Shown here: one piece after another, positions 52,369-61,386 of the stretch
Layout of the letters: each line of letters begins with the position of its first letter
How positions within the stretch are numbered: the stretch's first letter is position 1
NCBI GenBank assembly: GCA_963847145.1
Contig: CAWJYN010000003.1
Span: 1 to 64,000, forward strand
Source: JABFRJ01 sp963847145
GTDB lineage: Bacteria; Pseudomonadota; Alphaproteobacteria; Rhizobiales; Hyphomicrobiaceae
Length of the DNA: 64,000 nucleotides
Direction of reading: 5' to 3'
Notes under the pieces: generated by a model
Told to the model about the DNA's origin: nothing
What the model saw: only the letters and a program-made list of their open reading frames with translations
The model's database searches: none
Position numbers and translations under genes: made by a program

Positions 52369-54381
52369 CTACCGCCAGGTCAGCTGGGCGCCGAGGCGGC
52401 CGCCGAGGGTGCCTTTGGAGGTGCCGGCGCCGATGCCGCCACCGATGGAGAAGGTTTCGCCGTTGCCGAAGAGGTTGCGGTCGAGCACGCCGAGCACCGA
52501 GACGCCGAGCGCGGTTTGTCCGTTGAACAGGCCGACACCGCCTTTGATGCCGAAGACATCGCCTGCGGAGAGCACGGGATCGGAGAGCGCGAGCGCGACG
52601 GCGACGCCTTCCATGGCCTGGCCGGACTTGAGATCGAGATCGTCGATGCGGCGATGGGCGCGATTGGTTTCCGACAGCGCGGTGTTGGCGGTTGAGAGCG
52701 CGGACGCGGCGTTCTGTTCGGCGCCGGCGATGCGGGTGTCGAAGCCGGAGACGGTTTGGGAGAGCGTGGCGACGTCGCGACGGGTGGAGGCGATGGCAGA
52801 CGTGTTGGTGGTGGTTTGGGTTTCGACGGTTGCGACGCGATTTTCGACGGTGCCGACGCGGGTGTTCAGGGTGGCGATATTATTGGTGTTGCCGGTGATG
52901 CGGTTGTCGAAGCCGGCGACGGTGGATTCAACTGCGCCGACGCGGGTGGTGAGCTGGCCGGTTGTCGTTTCGACGTTGGTCATGCGGTTTTCGACGCCGC
53001 TGATACGGCCGTTGAAGCCGCCGACGGTGGTCTCGACGCTGGACATGCGGGTGCCGAGGCCGGTGATGGCGGTGGTGTTGGAGGCGGTCTGAGATTGTAC
53101 GGTGGCGAGGCCGGTTTCGACGGTGCCGACGCGGCCGTTGAGGGTGGAGATAGCGCCGGTGTTGGCGGCTGTTTGTGTTTCGACGGTGCCGACGCGGCCG
53201 CCCAGCGTGTTGATCGCGCTGGTGTTGGACGTGGTCTGGGTTTGCAGGGTGGAGACGTTCGTTTCGACGGCGCTCATGCGGGTGCCGAGGCCGGTGACTG
53301 AGGCTTGCAACCCGGTGATGTTGGTTTCGGCGGTGCCGACGCGGGTGCTGACGGCGGCGATGTTGGTGGTGTTGGTGGCGACTTGGCTTTGGAGTGCGCC
53401 GCCGTCGCCGGCGAGGTTGCCTTGGGCGTCGGTGGTGAGCAGTTCGGTGGCGCCGGACTGGGTGGCGCGGCTGGCGGCTGAAGCGATGCCGGCGAGGGTG
53501 TAGGTGGCGGTCGCGGAGCCGATGGCAATCTGGTTGACGCGTTGGGTGGCGCTGCCCGAACCGATGGCGACGGCATCGGCGTGGGCGGCGGCGGCGCCGC
53601 TGCCGAGGGCGACCGAGCGGGCGGCAGAGGCGGTGGTCGCCGAGCCGAGCGCGGTGGCCTGGACGCCGCTGGCGTTGGCATTGGCGCCGAAGGCAGAGGC
53701 ATTGGCGCCGAGCGCCTGGGCGCTGAAACCAACGGCACTGGCGTAGTCATCCTGGGCGCGGGCAATGGCGCCAAGCGTGGTGGTGCCGAGGCCGCTGGCG
53801 CGGGCACCGCGGCCGATGGCGGTGGCGTTTTCGGATTGGGCGACGGACGAACTGCCGACGGCGGTGGTGTTGAGGGCTTGGCCCTGGGCGGCCGAGCCGA
53901 TGGCGGTGCTGTTGGTGCCTTGGCCTTGCGCGGCGGCGCCGATGGCAGTGGCATTGGTCGATTGCGCCTGGGCCGACATGCCGATGGCTGTGGAAGTGGC
54001 GCCGAAGGCATAGGACGAGGTGCCGACGGCGACGGCATTGGCGCCATCAGCCTGGGCGGAGGTGCCAAGGGCGGTGGAGTTTTCGCCGGCGGCGCGGGAG
54101 AGGGCGCCGTAGGCCGACGCGGAGGTGCCGCTGCCCTGGGCTTGCGGGCCGGTAGAAGTGGCGCTCGAGCCGGTGGCGGTGGCACCGGGGCCGCAGGAGA
54201 AGGCGAGGCCCGCCGCGAAGGCGCCGCCACCGGTGCCGCCGTACTGCTGGCAGACGAACTGAGCGGCCGCTGGGTTGATTGTGAGGCAGGCCAGGACGGC
54301 GAGAGCGACCGTCGACCAAAGGGAGGCACGCCCGGCGCGCGGGTAGTCGGCGATGGCTGAGACGAAGGACGAGGCGTGCAT
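52369..54381 (-). CDS. Trimeric autotransporter adhesin (YadA-like)
   Basis: 670 residues. An extended signal peptide (ASLWSTVALAVLACLTINPA) is followed by a head of YadA-type repeats (residues about 75-300; units such as NATAIGAAAQGQGTNSTAIG), then a long stalk of 14- or 15-residue coiled-coil repeats built on TRVGTAETNI and NTSAINTLGGRVGTVET (residues 330-590). The C-terminal YadA anchor (AHRRIDDLDLKSGQAMEGVA to LGAQLTWR) forms the trimeric outer-membrane barrel. It mediates adhesion; the ligand is unknown. The stalk DNA is strongly repetitive, which makes copy-number change likely. Confidence 0.95.
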   Translation of the reverse strand: MHASSFVSAIADYPRAGRASLWSTVALAVLACLTINPAAAQFVCQQYGGTGGGAFAAGLAFSCGPGATATGSSATSTGPQAQGSGTSASAYGALSRAAGENSTALGTSAQADGANAVAVGTSSYAFGATSTAIGMSAQAQSTNATAIGAAAQGQGTNSTAIGSAAQGQALNTTAVGSSSVAQSENATAIGRGARASGLGTTTLGAIARAQDDYASAVGFSAQALGANASAFGANANASGVQATALGSATTASAARSVALGSGAAAAHADAVAIGSGSATQRVNQIAIGSATATYTLAGIASAASRATQSGATELLTTDAQGNLAGDGGALQSQVATNTTNIAAVSTRVGTAETNITGLQASVTGLGTRMSAVETNVSTLQTQTTSNTSAINTLGGRVGTVETQTAANTGAISTLNGRVGTVETGLATVQSQTASNTTAITGLGTRMSSVETTVGGFNGRISGVENRMTNVETTTGQLTTRVGAVESTVAGFDNRITGNTNNIATLNTRVGTVENRVATVETQTTTNTSAIASTRRDVATLSQTVSGFDTRIAGAEQNAASALSTANTALSETNRAHRRIDDLDLKSGQAMEGVAVALALSDPVLSAGDVFGIKGGVGLFNGQTALGVSVLGVLDRNLFGNGETFSIGGGIGAGTSKGTLGGRLGAQLTWR

Positions 54382-54684
54382 AGTGGTGGGCTCCTGACGC
54401 GAAACAAACAGGTCCCAGGGTTCACCAGTCGCTGTTGACGCCGCTCCACCCGCAGCTTCAAAACGAAGGATACCTGAGTTGATACAATAAAACCAGAGGC
54501 TGCTTAATTAACGATTAACGCCATCTATGGTTGTGGTAGCGGGCTACCGTGTTGGTGGCGTTTTCGGCGGCAGGCCGAGAATATGTGCCGCCCAACACCA
54601 AGCGCAGAGCGGCTTGACGGCTCCTTGCTGCAGCCGCCATACCGGGCTCTCGGGTAGTGCTCGGGTGCGAAGGGATCGCGTGAC
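54382..54684. other. Intergenic gap between adhesin and fabG
   Basis: 303 bp with divergent promoters presumed. No gene or clear regulatory site is supported; the part near 54470-54520 is A/T-rich and may hold the adhesin promoter. Confidence 0.45.
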
Positions 54685-55431
54685 ATGTTCGATTTGACAG
54701 GCAAGACGGCACTGGTGACGGGCGCGACGGGCGGCATCGGCGGCGCTATTGCCAAGGCCTTGCATGCGCGCGGGGCAACGGTGGCGCTGTCTGGCCGGCA
54801 GGCTGACAAGCTCGAGGCGCTGCGCGTGGAGCTCGGTGACCGTGCCGTGGTGACGCCCTGCGATCTGGCCAGCAAGGAGCAGGTGGGCAAGCTGATCGAC
54901 GAGGCTGTCAAGGCGTTGGGGGGCAGGCTGGATATCCTGGTCAACAATGCCGGGCTGACCAAGGACAATCTGTTCATGGTCATGAAAGACGAGCAGTGGG
55001 ACGATGTGATTGCGGTGAACCTGACCTCGACGTTCATGCTGATGCGGGCGGCGAGCCGGCATATGATGCGTGGCAAAACGGGTTACGGGCGGATCATCAA
55101 TATCTCGTCGGTGTCGGGGATTATCGGTAATCCGGGGCAGGCAAACTATGCGGCCTCCAAGGCCGGCATGATCGGGATGACCAAGTCGCTGGCCCGGGAA
55201 GTGGCTTCGCGGGGCATTACGGCTAACTGCATCGCGCCCGGCTTCATCGCCACGCCGATGACGGAGGCCCTGAACGAAAAGCAGACGGCGGCAATCAAGG
55301 ATGCCATCCCGGCGCAAAGCTTTGGCGCGCCGGACGATATCGCGGCGGCGGTTGTCTACTTGGCCAGCCTAGAGGCGCGTTACGTGACGGGTGTTACCCT
55401 GCACGTCAATGGTGGCATGGTCATGATCTGA
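54685..55431 (+). CDS. fabG: 3-oxoacyl-[acyl-carrier-protein] reductase
   Basis: An NADPH-dependent SDR of 248 residues in fatty-acid elongation. The cofactor motif is TGATGGIGGAIAKAL. Other blocks are ILVNNAGLTKDNLFM, Ser in INISSVSGIIGNPGQANYAA and Tyr-x3-Lys in NYAASKAGM, ending HVNGGMVMI. ATG 54685. It heads the fabG-acpP-fabF order. fabD, often upstream, is not here; instead a large adhesin gene is divergent. Confidence 0.95.
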   Translation: MFDLTGKTALVTGATGGIGGAIAKALHARGATVALSGRQADKLEALRVELGDRAVVTPCDLASKEQVGKLIDEAVKALGGRLDILVNNAGLTKDNLFMVMKDEQWDDVIAVNLTSTFMLMRAASRHMMRGKTGYGRIINISSVSGIIGNPGQANYAASKAGMIGMTKSLAREVASRGITANCIAPGFIATPMTEALNEKQTAAIKDAIPAQSFGAPDDIAAAVVYLASLEARYVTGVTLHVNGGMVMI

Positions 55432-55749
55432 ACAGCGGTCAAATTGGCGTGACACCTGTTCCGCCATGGCTGTTGGCAAAAGAAAACGAAGTGTGTTACC
55501 AGCCGCTTCGGTTTTGTCGTGGAGACAACTCGGCCGCGGGGCAGCGGTGACCCTGGTGGCGCGCGCGTGCGCGCTGTAAGGGTTGACTAGTTCGACTGGT
55601 CTGAGACTTCCACGTGCGGACGCGCCGAGTGGCATGATATCACGCCGGCTGTGCGTAACTCACAAGCCGTACCTGCCGGTGCTGTCGCCGGTAGTACGAA
55701 TCCAACACACAAACGACAGTAGTCAAAAAGCTTCCTCAAGGGGATCCAG
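55432..55749. other. Intergenic gap between fabG and acpP
   Basis: 318 bp without a supported gene. It is likely to contain the strong acpP promoter and leader; no regulatory site could be assigned. Confidence 0.45.
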
Positions 55750-55992
55750 ATGAGCGACGTTGCTAACCGGGTGAAGAAGATCGTGATCGAACACCTGGGC
55801 GTGGAAGCCGAGAAGGTGACGGAGGCGGCGAGCTTCATCGACGACCTGGGCGCTGACAGTCTCGACACAGTTGAACTGGTCATGGCGTTTGAAGAAGAGT
55901 TCGGCTGCGAAATTCCGGACGATGCGGCCGAGAAAATTCAGACGGTCGGCGATGCCGTGAAGTTCCTGGAAAAAGCAGCCAGCGCGGCCTAA
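55750..55992 (+). CDS. acpP: Acyl carrier protein
   Basis: 80 residues, acidic, with the phosphopantetheine serine in the motif GADSLDTVELVMAFEEEF. It carries growing acyl chains for FabG, FabF and partners. ATG 55750 has CAAGGGGAT upstream. Normal length and sequence for an alphaproteobacterial AcpP. Confidence 0.98.
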   Translation: MSDVANRVKKIVIEHLGVEAEKVTEAASFIDDLGADSLDTVELVMAFEEEFGCEIPDDAAEKIQTVGDAVKFLEKAASAA

Positions 55993-56128
55993 GCGGGCGG
56001 CTGCGCCTGGGCGGATAGCGTGCCCGGGCGCCATTGCTGTCGTGGTTGCCGCTCTGGTTTGGCCAGGGGCGACGTTAGCGTGACGGCAGGCCGTGATGCG
56101 CGCAGCAAAAGGTGCGGAAGGGATACGC

Positions 56129-57388
56129 ATGATGCGACGCGTCGTCGTCACGGGACTGGGGCTCGTCACGCCACTCGGGTGCGGGGTCGAAGCTTCGTGG
56201 TCGCGGCTGCTCGCCGGGCAGAACGCGGCGCGGCGAATCGAAGAATTCAAGGTCGACGATATTGCGGCGCAGATCGCGTGCTTCGTGCCGCGTGGATCGC
56301 TGGCGGACGGCAAGTTCAATCCCGACGATTGGATGGAGCCGAAAGAAGTTCGCAAGGTCGATGATTTTATCGTCTATGCGATGGCGGCGGCGGACCAGGC
56401 GTTGAAAGACGCCGGCTGGGTTGCCGACACGCAAGACAAACAGGAAACGACGGGCGTGCTGGTCGGCTCGGGCATTGGCGGGCTGTCGGGTATCGCCGAC
56501 ACCGCGTTGTTGCTGCAGGAGAAGGGTCCGCGGCGTGTCAGTCCGTTCTTTATCCCAGGCCGGCTAATCAATCTGGCCGGCGGGCAGATTTCAATCCGGC
56601 ATCAACTCAAGGGACCGAACCACGCCGTGGTGACGGCCTGCTCGACTGGGGCACATGCCATCGGGGATGCGGCGCGTCTGGTGGCCCTGGGTGACGCCGA
56701 GGTGATGGTGGCTGGCGGAGCGGAGAGCCCGATCTGCCGCATTGCGATGGCCGGCTTTGCCGCCTGCCGCGCGCTGGCCACTGACTTCAATGACCGGCCG
56801 CAGATGGCGTCGCGCCCTTACGATAGAGACCGCGACGGATTTGTGATGGGTGAAGGTGCCGGCATCGTGGTGCTGGAGAGCCTGGAGCATGCCAAGGCGC
56901 GCGGCGCGAAGATCTATGGCGAAGTGATCGGCTATGGCCTGTCGGGCGACGCGTTCCATATCACAGCGCCCTCTGAGGATGGCGATGGCGCGTTCCGCTG
57001 CATGCGGGCGGCGGTGAAACGGTCGGGCCTGCCAGTCGGCGATATCGACTATGTCAACGCGCATGGCACATCGACGATGGCCGATACGATCGAGTTGGCG
57101 GCAGTGGAACGGCTGTTTGGCGCAGCCGGCGCGAAGCTCGCCATGTCATCGACGAAATCGGCGATCGGCCATCTGCTCGGCGCAGCGGGTGCGGTCGAGG
57201 CGATCTTCTGCCTGCTGGCGATGCGCGACGGCAAGGTGCCGCCGACGCTCAATCTGGACAATCCGTCGGTGGAAACTGCGATTGATCTGGTGGCGCACAA
57301 AGCCAAAACGCGTAAGGTCGACATAGCACTGTCGAATTCATTCGGTTTTGGCGGCACCAATGCGTCGGTGATGTTCCGGCGGGTGTAA
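56129..57388 (+). CDS. fabF: Beta-ketoacyl-ACP synthase II
   Basis: A thiolase-fold condensing enzyme of 419 residues extending acyl-ACP. The nucleophile Cys is in VVTACSTGAHAIGDA, with His in YVNAHGTSTMADTIE and KSAIGHLLGAAGAVE, and NSFGFGGTNASV at the end. ATG 56129 has GGAAGGG upstream and starts the canonical MMRRVVVTGLGLVTPLG, so the upstream ATG 56093 is rejected. It lies 136 bp after acpP. Confidence 0.97.
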   Translation: MMRRVVVTGLGLVTPLGCGVEASWSRLLAGQNAARRIEEFKVDDIAAQIACFVPRGSLADGKFNPDDWMEPKEVRKVDDFIVYAMAAADQALKDAGWVADTQDKQETTGVLVGSGIGGLSGIADTALLLQEKGPRRVSPFFIPGRLINLAGGQISIRHQLKGPNHAVVTACSTGAHAIGDAARLVALGDAEVMVAGGAESPICRIAMAGFAACRALATDFNDRPQMASRPYDRDRDGFVMGEGAGIVVLESLEHAKARGAKIYGEVIGYGLSGDAFHITAPSEDGDGAFRCMRAAVKRSGLPVGDIDYVNAHGTSTMADTIELAAVERLFGAAGAKLAMSSTKSAIGHLLGAAGAVEAIFCLLAMRDGKVPPTLNLDNPSVETAIDLVAHKAKTRKVDIALSNSFGFGGTNASVMFRRV

Positions 57389-57510
57389 CGTGACATGCCG
57401 CAGTCCCGGCGTTTTGCCATATTCTGCTGTACACTTGGCGTCCGATGGATTTGTAACGCCCGCTACAGCGATCACGCTGCCGTGGGGCCGAGCTGAGGAG
57501 CAGGTGTGCG

Positions 57511-58905
57511 ATGACGGAGCGCCGCGTTCCCGACAACGGGGGCAAGTCTGCGGCGGGGGAGCCAAAGGCGGCGCGTGGCGGTGATGCGCCGAAGCGGCGC
57601 AAACGCAAGGTGGCGGCCGCAGAGCCGACGCCAGACTATGTAGCTGAGTTGGCGAACGTGCGTCCGGGCGAGACAGTGCGGACCGTATCCGCCGCCATGG
57701 GGCCAAGGACGGTGCCGCGGCGGCCGCGCGGAGCAAGTTCGGACGCCTATGAGGCGGAGGGCAAGAAGGGCAGGCCGGTGCTGAAACTCCTCAATGGTTT
57801 TCTGACCTTTTTCGCTGTCGTGCTGCTCGCACTTGGGGGCACGGCCTATTATCTGGTGGCGGCGGTTGATGCGGATGGCCCGCTCAAGGAACCGAAGCTG
57901 CTGGTGGTGCCACGCAATGACGGCACCCAGCAGATTGCCGAACGGCTCGAGAAAGATGGCATCGTCGGGGACAAGCGCATGTTCCTGGCCGGCCTTTATG
58001 CGCTGCGGCTGGCGTCGATGGTGCCGGGCGGGCGCACGATCAATCTCAAGGCCGGCGAATATGAGATCAAGCCGGGCGCATCGATCCGCGTGCTGGTCGA
58101 TACGATGTCGGAAGGCCGCTCGGTGCTGATGCGGGTGACGGTGCCGGAGGGGCTGACCAGTTTTCAGATCGTCGAGCGACTGAAGGGCGATGCGTCGCTG
58201 ACCGGCGATGTGCGCGAACTGCCGCCGGAAGGGTCGCTGCTGCCGGAGACCTATTCGCTGCCGCGCGGTTCGTCACGGCAGACACTGATCGACATGATGC
58301 AAGCGGCACAGAAAAAGCTCATTGAACAGTTGTGGGCCGAGCGGCAGGAGAACCTGCCGCTCAAGTCGCCGGCTGAGGCCTTGGTGCTGGCGTCTGTGAT
58401 CGAGAAGGAAACCGGCCGCAACGACGAGCGCGAACGGGTGGCGGCGGTGTTTGTCAACCGCCTGCGCAAGGGTATGAAACTGCAGTCCGACCCGACTATT
58501 CTCTACGGCCTCGCGCTTGGCAAAGTGCAGTGGGGCAAGACGATCTTCCAGTCGGAAATTCAGTCGCGGACGGCGCACAACACCTATGTGATCCCAGCGC
58601 TGCCGCCAACGCCGATCTGCAATCCCGGCCGTGCGACGATCGAGGCGACCTTGAAACCGGCGGCCACCAACGAGTTGTTCTTTGTCGCCGATGGCCGCGG
58701 TGGGCACGTGTTCGCCGAAACCAACAAGCAGCACGAGGCTAACGTTGCCAAGTGGCGGCAGGTGGAGCGCGAGCGAGCGGGGGCGGCGGCCGCAGCGAGT
58801 GCAGCAGCGCCGGCACCTGCTGCGCCAGCAGCGGTGACCACGATCAATTCGCCAACCTCAAAGGCAGGCGCCAGCAGCCTCGCGCCGGGGGTGCAGAAAA
58901 AGTAG
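57511..58905 (+). CDS. mltG: Endolytic transglycosylase MltG
   Basis: 464 residues. A cytoplasmic basic N-terminal extension of about 90 residues precedes one membrane helix (LNGFLTFFAVVLLALGGTAY). The LysM-like and YceG domains follow, with the catalytic Glu in ASVIEKETGRNDERERVAAV and the block LQSDPTILYGLALGK. The Ala/Pro-rich tail (after residue 415) is unusual but common in Rhizobiales. It cleaves nascent glycan strands and helps to set their length. The location after fabF is conserved in alphaproteobacteria; yicC and gmk, often next, are absent here. Confidence 0.93.
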   Translation: MTERRVPDNGGKSAAGEPKAARGGDAPKRRKRKVAAAEPTPDYVAELANVRPGETVRTVSAAMGPRTVPRRPRGASSDAYEAEGKKGRPVLKLLNGFLTFFAVVLLALGGTAYYLVAAVDADGPLKEPKLLVVPRNDGTQQIAERLEKDGIVGDKRMFLAGLYALRLASMVPGGRTINLKAGEYEIKPGASIRVLVDTMSEGRSVLMRVTVPEGLTSFQIVERLKGDASLTGDVRELPPEGSLLPETYSLPRGSSRQTLIDMMQAAQKKLIEQLWAERQENLPLKSPAEALVLASVIEKETGRNDERERVAAVFVNRLRKGMKLQSDPTILYGLALGKVQWGKTIFQSEIQSRTAHNTYVIPALPPTPICNPGRATIEATLKPAATNELFFVADGRGGHVFAETNKQHEANVAKWRQVERERAGAAAAASAAAPAPAAPAAVTTINSPTSKAGASSLAPGVQKK

Positions 58906-58981
58906 GGTGTTGGCTGATGGCGAAAACTCGACGTCATCGCGTGCGATAGACAGGCACTCCCGGTCCGCCTAGCCTGACACC

Positions 58982-60109
58982 ATGACAGACCGGCGAGCAC
59001 TCATCAGAAGCGGCATCGGGCTTGCCGCGAGTTTCGCCGGAGGGCCAATCGCCATGACAACGGCTGCGTTCGGGCAGGGCAAGACGTTGGCGCGGGATGC
59101 GGGGTTCAGGGCGCCGCTCGAAAGCGATCCGCACGAATTGACGTTTATGCAATGGCCATCGCGGGGCCGGCTTTACGGTGGGCAACAAGGGCTTGACGCC
59201 GTCCAAGCCAAAATTGTGCTGATTGCGCGCGCTATCGCCGTCCACGAAACAGTCGTGGTTCTTGCAAGTCCCAACCAAGTGGAGGCGGCTGCCAAAGCGC
59301 TCGGCGCAGGCATTGCCGTTTGGCCCATTCCGACAGACGACCTTTGGTGCCGTGACACGGGTCCGACCTTCGTGGTTTCCAGTGACGGCGGGGTTGCTGT
59401 CTCGGACCTGGGATTCAACGGGTGGGGCGGGCGGCAAAGCCATGCCGATGACAGCCGGATCGCGCAGCGTGTTGCCGACCGGCTGGGACTTGCGGTGTTC
59501 ACAAGCGGCCTTGCGGGCGAAGCTGGTGGCGTCGAAGTTGATGGTGCGGGAACAGCCATCGCGCACGAGAGTTCATGGATCAACGGCAATCGCAACCGGC
59601 AGGCTAAGCCGGAGATTGAACGGCTGCTGCTGGCTGCCCTGGGCGCGGAGCGGATGATCTGGGCACCCGGCATCAAGGGCGCCGACATTACCGATTATCA
59701 CATCGACGCCTTGGCACGGTTTGTGAAACCGGGCCAGATCGTCATTCAGTTGGGCAAGGCCCCTGACCGGAGTGATCGCTGGTCGGTGGCGGCGTTCGAA
59801 ACTTACACTGTGCTGAAAACTGCGCGCGATGCCAAAGGGCGCATGCTCGACATTGTGGTCATCCCAGAGCCCAAGCGTATCCGATCCAGGGCGAAAGATT
59901 TTGTGGCCAGCTATGTGAATTACTACGTGTGCAATGGCGCCGTCATTGGAGCCGAGTTCGGAGACGATACGGCGGATGCCAACGCCCAGGCGATTTTGCG
60001 GACCCTTTATCCTGAGCGGCAGATCGTCAGCTTGAATGTCGATCCGATTGGGGAGGCGGGGGGTGGGATCCACTGTGCCACGCAACAGAAGCCTGTGGTG
60101 AAAGCCTGA
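58982..60109 (+). CDS. Agmatine deiminase-family protein with Tat-type signal
   Basis: 375 residues of the guanidino-group-modifying (PPAD/AguA) superfamily. The catalytic Cys is in GGGIHCATQQKP; His is in DITDYHIDALARFV; acidic substrate residues are in DDLWCRDTGPTFV and EAGGVEVDG. The N-terminus MTDRRALIRSGIGLAASFAG has a twin arginine and hydrophobic stretch, so the enzyme is probably exported, whereas most agmatine deiminases are cytosolic. It hydrolyses agmatine or peptidyl/free arginine to a ureido product and ammonia; the choice cannot be made from sequence. No putrescine genes are adjacent. Confidence 0.88.
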   Translation: MTDRRALIRSGIGLAASFAGGPIAMTTAAFGQGKTLARDAGFRAPLESDPHELTFMQWPSRGRLYGGQQGLDAVQAKIVLIARAIAVHETVVVLASPNQVEAAAKALGAGIAVWPIPTDDLWCRDTGPTFVVSSDGGVAVSDLGFNGWGGRQSHADDSRIAQRVADRLGLAVFTSGLAGEAGGVEVDGAGTAIAHESSWINGNRNRQAKPEIERLLLAALGAERMIWAPGIKGADITDYHIDALARFVKPGQIVIQLGKAPDRSDRWSVAAFETYTVLKTARDAKGRMLDIVVIPEPKRIRSRAKDFVASYVNYYVCNGAVIGAEFGDDTADANAQAILRTLYPERQIVSLNVDPIGEAGGGIHCATQQKPVVKA

Positions 60110-60184
60110 GCGCGGGGGTGCGCTCGTTTCTAGCACGCTTTTGTGTAGCGCTGGCGGCGCTCAGGCCGGCATGGCGGCTGAAGA

Positions 60185-60234
60185 CCTTGCGGTTGAGGCT
60201 TGGCGGTTGAAGGCTTGGCGGTTGAAGGCTTGGC
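60185..60234. repeat. 15-bp tandem repeat upstream of the BLUF gene
   Basis: Three units related to CTTGGCGGTTGAAGG (first unit shorter and diverged) lie about 100 bp before the BLUF start. No function is visible. Confidence 0.75.
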
Positions 60235-60334
60235 CCGCTGCAACAAAAGGCCGAGCCGCGGCCTTGTTTCCCGTTGCGCACGCCGCTCAATGTGCGACGT
60301 TAGGGGACGTGATCGCAGCCAAGGCTATCCCCCC

Positions 60335-60754
60335 ATGCGGCAGATGCAATTGATCTACACGTCGCGGCCGTTCGGCTATGACGACACCACGCTTGAAACC
60401 ATTTTGCTCAACGCCCGGCATCACAACCGGCGCGGCAGCATCACTGGGGCGCTGATCTGCCGGAGTGATATCTTTCTGCAGATGCTGGAAGGCCCGCGCG
60501 ATACCGTCACCCAGACCTACGGCCGAATCCTGCGCGATGCACGGCATGTCGATGTCGTCACTCTCTGGTCGGGCGATATGGAAACACGCATGTTTCCCAC
60601 ATGGGATATGCGGCACGATCCGGCCCGCTCATGGCTGTGGACGCCCGACGAGGTTTGGAATGGGGCGGTCACCAGCGCGCCGTCCGAGACGATCCGCGCG
60701 ATCTTCGCCCGCGTCGCCGCCGAGCCGCCCGGGGCAGGCGGGGCGGCCCTTTAG
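60335..60754 (+). CDS. Stand-alone BLUF blue-light photoreceptor
   Basis: 139 residues, almost entirely a BLUF domain that binds FAD. The photoactive Tyr is in QLIYTSRPF, Asn in ARHHNRRGSITGAL and Gln in IFLQMLEGPRD; RHVDVVTLWSGDMETRMFP and WDM complete the domain. A short C-terminal tail without any effector domain follows, so it must signal through a partner protein. ATG 60335 (MRQMQLIYTS) is preferred; 60344 is possible. Neighbours give no hint of the partner. Confidence 0.92.
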   Translation: MRQMQLIYTSRPFGYDDTTLETILLNARHHNRRGSITGALICRSDIFLQMLEGPRDTVTQTYGRILRDARHVDVVTLWSGDMETRMFPTWDMRHDPARSWLWTPDEVWNGAVTSAPSETIRAIFARVAAEPPGAGGAAL

Positions 60755-60805
60755 CGCAGTGGCCCAGCGCGCGCGGCACCAAGCCGCCGGCGCACGGCAG
60801 CTCAA

Positions 60806-61180
60806 TCAGCCCGTCTTGCGGGCCTTCTTGGCGGCCTTGCGGGCGGCGTAGCGTGCGTCGCGCGCGGCCTTCTGAGAGGCTTCCAGATCAGCCTTGGAAG
60901 CGATCGAGGCGAGATGGGCGGCCAGCTCGGCCTTGCGCTTCTCTTCTTCGGCAATGCCGCGCGCAATCGCTTCTTCAGCGTCACGCTTTTCTTTTTCGGC
61001 GCGGCGGACTTCTTCGCGTTCTTTGCGCGCAGCTTCCAACGCAATCCGCTCGGCCTGCTTCTTCTCGAATTCCGGATGACCGGGGCCTGGTTTGGCCTTG
61101 AACTTTTCGAGGGCGGCGAGGCGCGCCTTAATGGCGGCCGATTGGCGATCATTGAAATCGGGGGTTTTAAAAGCGCTCAT
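60806..61180 (-). CDS. DUF6481-like coiled-coil protein
   Basis: 124 residues, highly charged, Ala/Glu/Lys/Arg rich, mostly one long helix (FEKKQAERIALEAARKERE, then EEVRRAEKEKRDAEEAIARG). The N-terminal MSAFKTPDFNDRQSAAIKAR and the C-terminal KAARDARYAARKAAKKARKT match a family I know as DUF6481, common and uncharacterised in alphaproteobacteria. ATG 61180 fits the conserved N-terminus better than 61321. The basic tail could bind nucleic acid. Confidence 0.8.
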   Translation of the reverse strand: MSAFKTPDFNDRQSAAIKARLAALEKFKAKPGPGHPEFEKKQAERIALEAARKEREEVRRAEKEKRDAEEAIARGIAEEEKRKAELAAHLASIASKADLEASQKAARDARYAARKAAKKARKTG

Positions 61181-61386
61181 GTGGCTACGAACGGTCTCCG
61201 GTTGCTGGGATACCGCGTAGGTCGTCCGCCGCAGCCTAATTGTCAAGGCGGCATGTTGCATCTCAATGTCAAAGCTGCTCTGCGGGAACGCATTTGCTGG
61301 GGAATTCTGAGGAATTCTCACGGAGTTTGGGCGTGCTGGGGCGCAAACCGCCGCGCTGACGCTGTATCGGCAGGCAGCCTACACGC

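Noticed and set aside
53274..54461. Long open frames on both strands opposite and within the autotransporter gene
   Set aside because: They follow from repetitive GC-rich coding DNA; only the YadA-like frame has a signal peptide, head, stalk and anchor.
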